Of a stretch of DNA of 26,026 nt, positions 22,966 to 26,026 are shown in pieces. Within the stretch, counting starts at the first letter, position 1. Every line of letters starts with the position of its first letter. A model generated the notes under the pieces. It made no database searches. It was not told the origin of the DNA and saw only the letters and a program-made list of their open reading frames with translations. Source of the DNA: CAIZQW01 sp964459675 (GTDB lineage Bacteria; Verrucomicrobiota; Kiritimatiellia; RFP12; UBA1067); the NCBI GenBank assembly GCA_964459675.1, contig CAYWNP010000026.1:1-26026 (forward strand). Direction: 5' to 3'. Made by a program: the position numbers and the translations under genes.

Positions 22966-24087
22966 GTGATTGATATTGATGACATCCAAGGGCGCTTGAA
23001 GAAGCTGAATGACGGCATCTCGGAGATGCGGAGCTATCTTGATATCGAGAACCGCCGCGAGATCTTGGCTGTGCTAGAAGCCGAGGCAACTAAACCCGAT
23101 TTTTGGAACGATCAGGTTGCTGCAAAAGAGAACATCGCAAAGACCAATGGTCAGCGCGCCTTTGTCCGCCCGTTTGATGAACTCGTTCATCTGCTCGAAG
23201 AGGCCAGTCTCATGCTCGAACTGGCCTCAGCAGAGACAGAGGGTGAACAGCGCCAGCAAGCCTTCAAGGAGATCGTCCACAGCTGTGACAAGGCAGATGT
23301 TCTCTGTTCCAAGTTGCGCCTACAGTCCCTTCTCGGGGGCAAGCTCGATCCATGCAATGCCTTCGTGACGATCCACTCCGGCGCGGGCGGCACAGAGTCC
23401 TGTGACTGGGCCGATATGCTCTTCCGGATGTATCGCATGTATTGCGAGGATAACGGCTTCACCATTGAAATTTTAGATGAACAACCCGGCGAAGAAGCAG
23501 GCTTGAAATCATTGACCATGCTGGTCTCTGGTCCCTACGCGTATGGGTACCTCAAAGCCGAACGCGGTGTACACCGTCTTGTCCGCATCAGTCCGTTTGA
23601 CGCCAACAAACGTCGCCACACCTCCTTCTCATCCTTGGATGTTGTCGCGGAACTGAACGAGGAAATTGATGTCGAAATCAAGGATGAAGATCTGCGCATC
23701 GACACCTATCGTTCAGGCGGCTCAGGCGGACAACACGTCAACAAGACGGACTCGGCAGTTCGACTCACCCATGCGCCGACCGGCATTGTAGTCGCCGTGC
23801 AATCCGAACGCTCGCAGCACAAGAACAAAGCCAAGGCGATGAGCATGTTGAAGGCAAAGATTTACGAGTATCATGAGGACCGCCAACGCAAAGAGATGGA
23901 ACGCTTTTATGGTGATAAGGGCGAGATCACCTGGGGCAGCCAAATCCGCTCCTACGTCTTCCAGCCCTATACCATGGTTAAGGATCATCGCACCGATGAA
24001 CAGACCTCAAATGTGCAAGCCGTGATGGACGGACACATCCAACCTTTTATCGAAGCCTATCTCAAACAAAACGCCACGAAGGCGTAA
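22966..24087 (+). CDS. prfB: Peptide chain release factor 2
   Basis: A 373-residue class I release factor for UGA and UAA stops. The stop-codon tripeptide of RF2, SPF (209-211 in RISPFDANKRRHTSF), and the hydrolysis motif GGQ (254-256 in SGGSGGQHVNK) are both present; SPF separates it from RF1 (PxT). The reading frame is continuous: the usual in-frame UGA programmed frameshift of prfB is absent, and codon 25 CTT is followed directly by GAT (Asp26). It starts with GTG at 22966, with AAAGGA seven bases upstream; an out-of-frame ATG at 22962 sits too close to that site. No lysS follows, as it does in E. coli. Confidence 0.95.
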   Translation: MIDIDDIQGRLKKLNDGISEMRSYLDIENRREILAVLEAEATKPDFWNDQVAAKENIAKTNGQRAFVRPFDELVHLLEEASLMLELASAETEGEQRQQAFKEIVHSCDKADVLCSKLRLQSLLGGKLDPCNAFVTIHSGAGGTESCDWADMLFRMYRMYCEDNGFTIEILDEQPGEEAGLKSLTMLVSGPYAYGYLKAERGVHRLVRISPFDANKRRHTSFSSLDVVAELNEEIDVEIKDEDLRIDTYRSGGSGGQHVNKTDSAVRLTHAPTGIVVAVQSERSQHKNKAKAMSMLKAKIYEYHEDRQRKEMERFYGDKGEITWGSQIRSYVFQPYTMVKDHRTDEQTSNVQAVMDGHIQPFIEAYLKQNATKA

Positions 24088-24129
24088 GTTCACCGCAAGC
24101 AGGATTGAAAAAAAGAGTAACTTTCCCCG

Positions 24130-24238
24130 CAGAGGCGCTGAGGCGCAGAGTTTAATAAGGCAATAAGGCAATGAGGCTCGTTGGAGCGAAGCGGAAACTA
24201 TTCGGCGAATGCCGAAAGCGAAGCGGTAATAAGGCAAT
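24130..24238. repeat. Composite repeat cluster (8-bp words, direct repeats, hairpin)
   Basis: CAGAGGCG/CTGAGGCG/CAGAG (24130-24150) runs at period 8. Then AATAAGGC, AATAAGGC and AATGAGGC (24154-24177) repeat at period 8. TAATAAGGCAAT occurs at 24153-24164 and again at 24227-24238. Between them are two copies of AGCGAAGCGG and a perfect hairpin TTCGGC-GAAT-GCCGAA (24201-24216). It fills the prfB to pyrophosphorylase gap. Confidence 0.8.
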
Positions 24239-24268
24239 TTGTTAATTTAATTGATAAGGAAACACCAC

Positions 24269-25609
24269 ATGACCTACGAAAACGCCAAAAAAGTTCTAGG
24301 AGCTAACAATCAATCCCACGTCCTTCAATTCTGGGGAAAGCTCGATGCAGCCGGACAGCAACGCCTGCTCAAGCAGATCGCCTCGCTGGATTTTGCAAGC
24401 ATCGAGCGTATGAAGGCGATGTTGGCTCAGAAGGCCACAGAGACTGCACTTGCCGACCCGATCGCCCCTGAGGTGGTCGAGTTCACCCCGAAGACGCATG
24501 CTGAGTCCTACGCAGCCGGTGAAAAGGAACTGCGCGCAGGCAAGGTCGCTGTGCTCCTCGTGGCAGGCGGTCAAGGCTCGCGTCTTGGTTACGAAGGACC
24601 CAAGGGAGCCTACAGCATTGGACCCGTCACCCAAAAACCCCTCTTCTATTTCCACAGCCGCAAGATTCTGGGACTGAACAGGCGCTATCAGACGCGTATC
24701 CCCTTCTATATCATGACGAGTGATGTGAACGATGCGGCAACCCAGGCCCACTTTGCAGAGAACAGCTATTTCGGACTGAACAAAGAGGACGTCATCTTTT
24801 TCCAACAGGGCGTCTGGCCCGCATTGACCCCGGAAGGCAAGATCATCCTCGACCAGCCCGGACACATCTTCATGAGCCCGGACGGCCATGGCGGAACAAT
24901 CTCAGCCCTGGAAAACAATGGCTGCTTGGCCGACATCCAGAAGCGCGGCATCTCGACAATCTTCTACTTCCAGGTCGATAACCCCATGGTCGAAATCGCA
25001 GATCCTGCCTTTATCGGACTTCACATCTCTAAGAAATCTGACTTCTCCTTAAAGCTTTGCGCCAAGCGTGACGCCAAGGAAGGCATGGGCGTTGTCGCTA
25101 TTCGCGGTAACCACTTTGAAATGATCGAGTACACGGAACTGACCGATGAGCAGGCTAACCGCCGCACCGCCAGCGGCGACCTCTATTTCAAGTATGGGAG
25201 CCCGGCCATCCACCTCTTCTCCTTTGACTTCCTGAAGCAAGAGGCGAATCGCAACATGCCCTTGCACATCGCCTTCAAGAAGATCCCGGTCTGCGCGGAA
25301 GACGGCACGATCATCAAGCCGGAGAAGAACAACGGCTACAAGTTTGAGAAATTCATCTTTGATGTCATGCCCGACGCCAAGACAGTGGTCAACCTCGCTT
25401 TTGATCGCGCCGACGAATTTTCGCCCGTCAAGAATGCAGAGGGAAGCGACTCCCCTGCAACCTGCAAGCACGACATGCAAGCCAAGTGGCGGCGCTGGTT
25501 CGCAGCCAACAGCATCACCCTTCCAGAATGCCTCCCGCTCGAACTCGATCCTGCTTATGCATTGGATGCTTCCGATCTCAAAAAGGGCCTTCTGCTCGAA
25601 ACACGGTAG
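24269..25609 (+). CDS. UDP-N-acetylhexosamine/UTP-hexose pyrophosphorylase, UAP (AGX) type
   Basis: A 446-residue nucleotidyltransferase of the eukaryotic-type UDPGP family. The nucleotide-binding loop is LLVAGGQGSRLGYEGPKGAY (GGQGSRLG at 100-107), followed by QKPLFYF, QPGHIFMSPDGHGGTISAL (uridine/sugar region), FYFQVDNPMV (metal-binding Asp) and KFEKFIFDVMP. These match UAP1/AGX better than bacterial GalU or GlmU, so the product is probably UDP-GlcNAc or UDP-GalNAc, or UDP-glucose; substrate choice cannot be read from sequence alone. Starts with ATG 24269 after AAGGAA; an in-frame TTG at 24251 is unlikely. It is separated from prfB by a repeat-rich gap and is likely its own unit or read through from prfB. 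Confidence 0.9.
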   Translation: MTYENAKKVLGANNQSHVLQFWGKLDAAGQQRLLKQIASLDFASIERMKAMLAQKATETALADPIAPEVVEFTPKTHAESYAAGEKELRAGKVAVLLVAGGQGSRLGYEGPKGAYSIGPVTQKPLFYFHSRKILGLNRRYQTRIPFYIMTSDVNDAATQAHFAENSYFGLNKEDVIFFQQGVWPALTPEGKIILDQPGHIFMSPDGHGGTISALENNGCLADIQKRGISTIFYFQVDNPMVEIADPAFIGLHISKKSDFSLKLCAKRDAKEGMGVVAIRGNHFEMIEYTELTDEQANRRTASGDLYFKYGSPAIHLFSFDFLKQEANRNMPLHIAFKKIPVCAEDGTIIKPEKNNGYKFEKFIFDVMPDAKTVVNLAFDRADEFSPVKNAEGSDSPATCKHDMQAKWRRWFAANSITLPECLPLELDPAYALDASDLKKGLLLETR

Positions 25610-25620
25610 AGGAAAAGTAG

Positions 25621-25681
25621 CAGTTGGCAGTGGCAGTTGGCAGTTCCAAAACAGTACCGTAGTCCCGTAGTACCGTAGTCC
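25621..25681. repeat. Two adjoining micro-arrays: CAGTTGG and AGTACCGT
   Basis: First, four 6-7 bp units: CAGTTGG, CAGTGG, CAGTTGG, CAGTTCC (25621-25647). Five bases later, AGTACCGT, AGTCCCGT, AGTACCGT and a partial AGTCC (25653-25681) repeat at period 8. They begin 12 bp past the pyrophosphorylase stop. The remaining 112 bp to the next ATG are AT-rich, contain one AATAAGGC (25755-25762) and no convincing promoter. Confidence 0.85.
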
Positions 25682-25793
25682 AGAAAGTACCTTTTTCACT
25701 GCAGGTCAATGACAACGTTTTTTAGCATCCGAATGACGCAAACCACACGAATTCAATAAGGCACTTTTTAAGTTTTAGTGAAGGAACTTTATT

Positions 25794-26026
25794 ATGACAC
25801 AACACATACAGATTAGCCGGCGCACCTTCATCAAAGGGGCGCAAGCCGCTGCGCTCATCCCGATTGTCGGCTTTTCAGGGACTGCCGCAGGCTTTCCAAA
25901 CGGCCTCTCGCGTGACGTCAGTCTATCGCTCCTAACCACCTGGTGCGACGGTCTTCTGGCCCACCAGGCGACCAGCCATGGAGGCCTTGAATGTCCAGCC
26001 TGCCAGATGGTCCACGGACGCTCCTT
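25794..26026 (+). CDS. Tat-exported protein with CPAC...HGR motif, N-terminal part
   Basis: The first 77 residues of a protein cut by the window edge. It opens with a twin-arginine signal: SRRTFIKGAQAAALIPIVGFSGTAAG (SRRTFIK at 8-14, then a hydrophobic core and small residues near a likely AxA-like cleavage site). After the signal comes LLTTWCDGLLAHQATSHGGLECPACQMVHGRS, with a CxxC pair and an HGR. Similar Tat-linked CPACxxxHGR openings are familiar to me from Verrucomicrobiota and Lentisphaerota secreted proteins of unassigned or glycan-related function; I cannot name the family firmly. The CxxC with a nearby Cys/His may bind a metal. GAAGGAA lies eight bases before the ATG. Confidence 0.75.
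   Translation, partial: MTQHIQISRRTFIKGAQAAALIPIVGFSGTAAGFPNGLSRDVSLSLLTTWCDGLLAHQATSHGGLECPACQMVHGRS

Noticed and set aside
23021..23046. Programmed frameshift in prfB
   Set aside because: The frame is continuous through codon 26 (GAT); there is no in-frame UGA, so no shift is needed.
22808..23089. Extending rimO upstream to 23089
   Set aside because: It would overlap prfB by over 120 bp on the opposite strand and add about 94 residues not found in the family; the ATG at 22807 has a good ribosome-binding site.
24296..24889. A 197-codon minus-strand frame within the pyrophosphorylase gene
   Set aside because: It lies wholly antisense to conserved UAP motifs and has no independent support.
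9534..25681. CRISPR array
   Set aside because: The repeat units are only 7-9 bp, degenerate and without regular unique spacers; no cas gene is present.
1..26026. tRNA, rRNA, insertion sequence or prophage
   Set aside because: No cloverleaf with a T-arm motif, no transposase or integrase, and no terminal inverted repeats around genes were found; every strand is taken up by recognisable host genes.

Overview
This is a 26 kb piece of a bacterial chromosome, densely packed with ordinary housekeeping and metabolic genes. No tRNA, rRNA, insertion sequence, phage gene or CRISPR array was seen. The gene content suggests a member of the PVC group (Verrucomicrobiota, Kiritimatiellota or Lentisphaerota). 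The clues are a eukaryotic-type UDP-sugar pyrophosphorylase, a ParE/ParC pair of the HPHGDASI type, a sugar transporter paired with a UroD-fold protein, a class I xylose-isomerase-like protein, a DUF1638 protein and a Tat-exported CPAC-HGR protein. This placement is inference from family impressions, not a database result.

Layout. 1-1287 (+): end of thiH, then yjbQ, a thiamine-linked pair. 1309-5803 (-): a membrane-anchored coiled-coil protein, agmatinase, a YbfF-like hydrolase, a xylose-isomerase-like protein with an altered metal site, and ruvA. 5815-9496 (-): a tight run reading DUF1638 protein, PBP2-like transpeptidase (mrdA), rodA and then ruvA. mrdA overlaps its upstream gene as ATGA and rodA overlaps mrdA as GTGA, so the elongasome pair looks translationally coupled. 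9636-10223 (-) is tsaC; it shares an overlapping divergent promoter region with an SDR epimerase (10322-11362, +). 11502-14173 (-): a sugar-porter MFS gene followed by a UroD/MtaA-like gene. 14363-16046 (+): an ABHD17/Bem46-type hydrolase and a lipoprotein cyclophilin, with a short promoter-terminator unit between them. 16132-20094 (+): topoisomerase IV genes parE and parC. 20183-20700 (+): a ParE/RelE-type toxin-antitoxin pair. 20834-22807 (-): DUF1097 membrane protein and rimO. 22966-25607 (+): prfB with no programmed frameshift, and a UAP-type pyrophosphorylase. 25794-end (+): start of a Tat-exported protein.

The feature least explained by ordinary annotation is a set of small arrays in the gaps between genes. 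At least five gaps hold 2-5 degenerate copies of a 7-9 bp word. The word differs from gap to gap (for example CACAGAGG, GACCTCT/GATCTCT, AATAAGGC, CAGTTGG, AGTACCGT). Two of the gaps carry the words as long inverted repeats. The layout recurs while the word changes, which suggests a shared way of arising rather than one mobile sequence. Other points worth a look are the His in place of a metal-binding Asp in the isomerase-like protein, two predicted membrane spans in the PBP, competing hairpins upstream of prfB, and the gap-free ancestral frameshift site in prfB.
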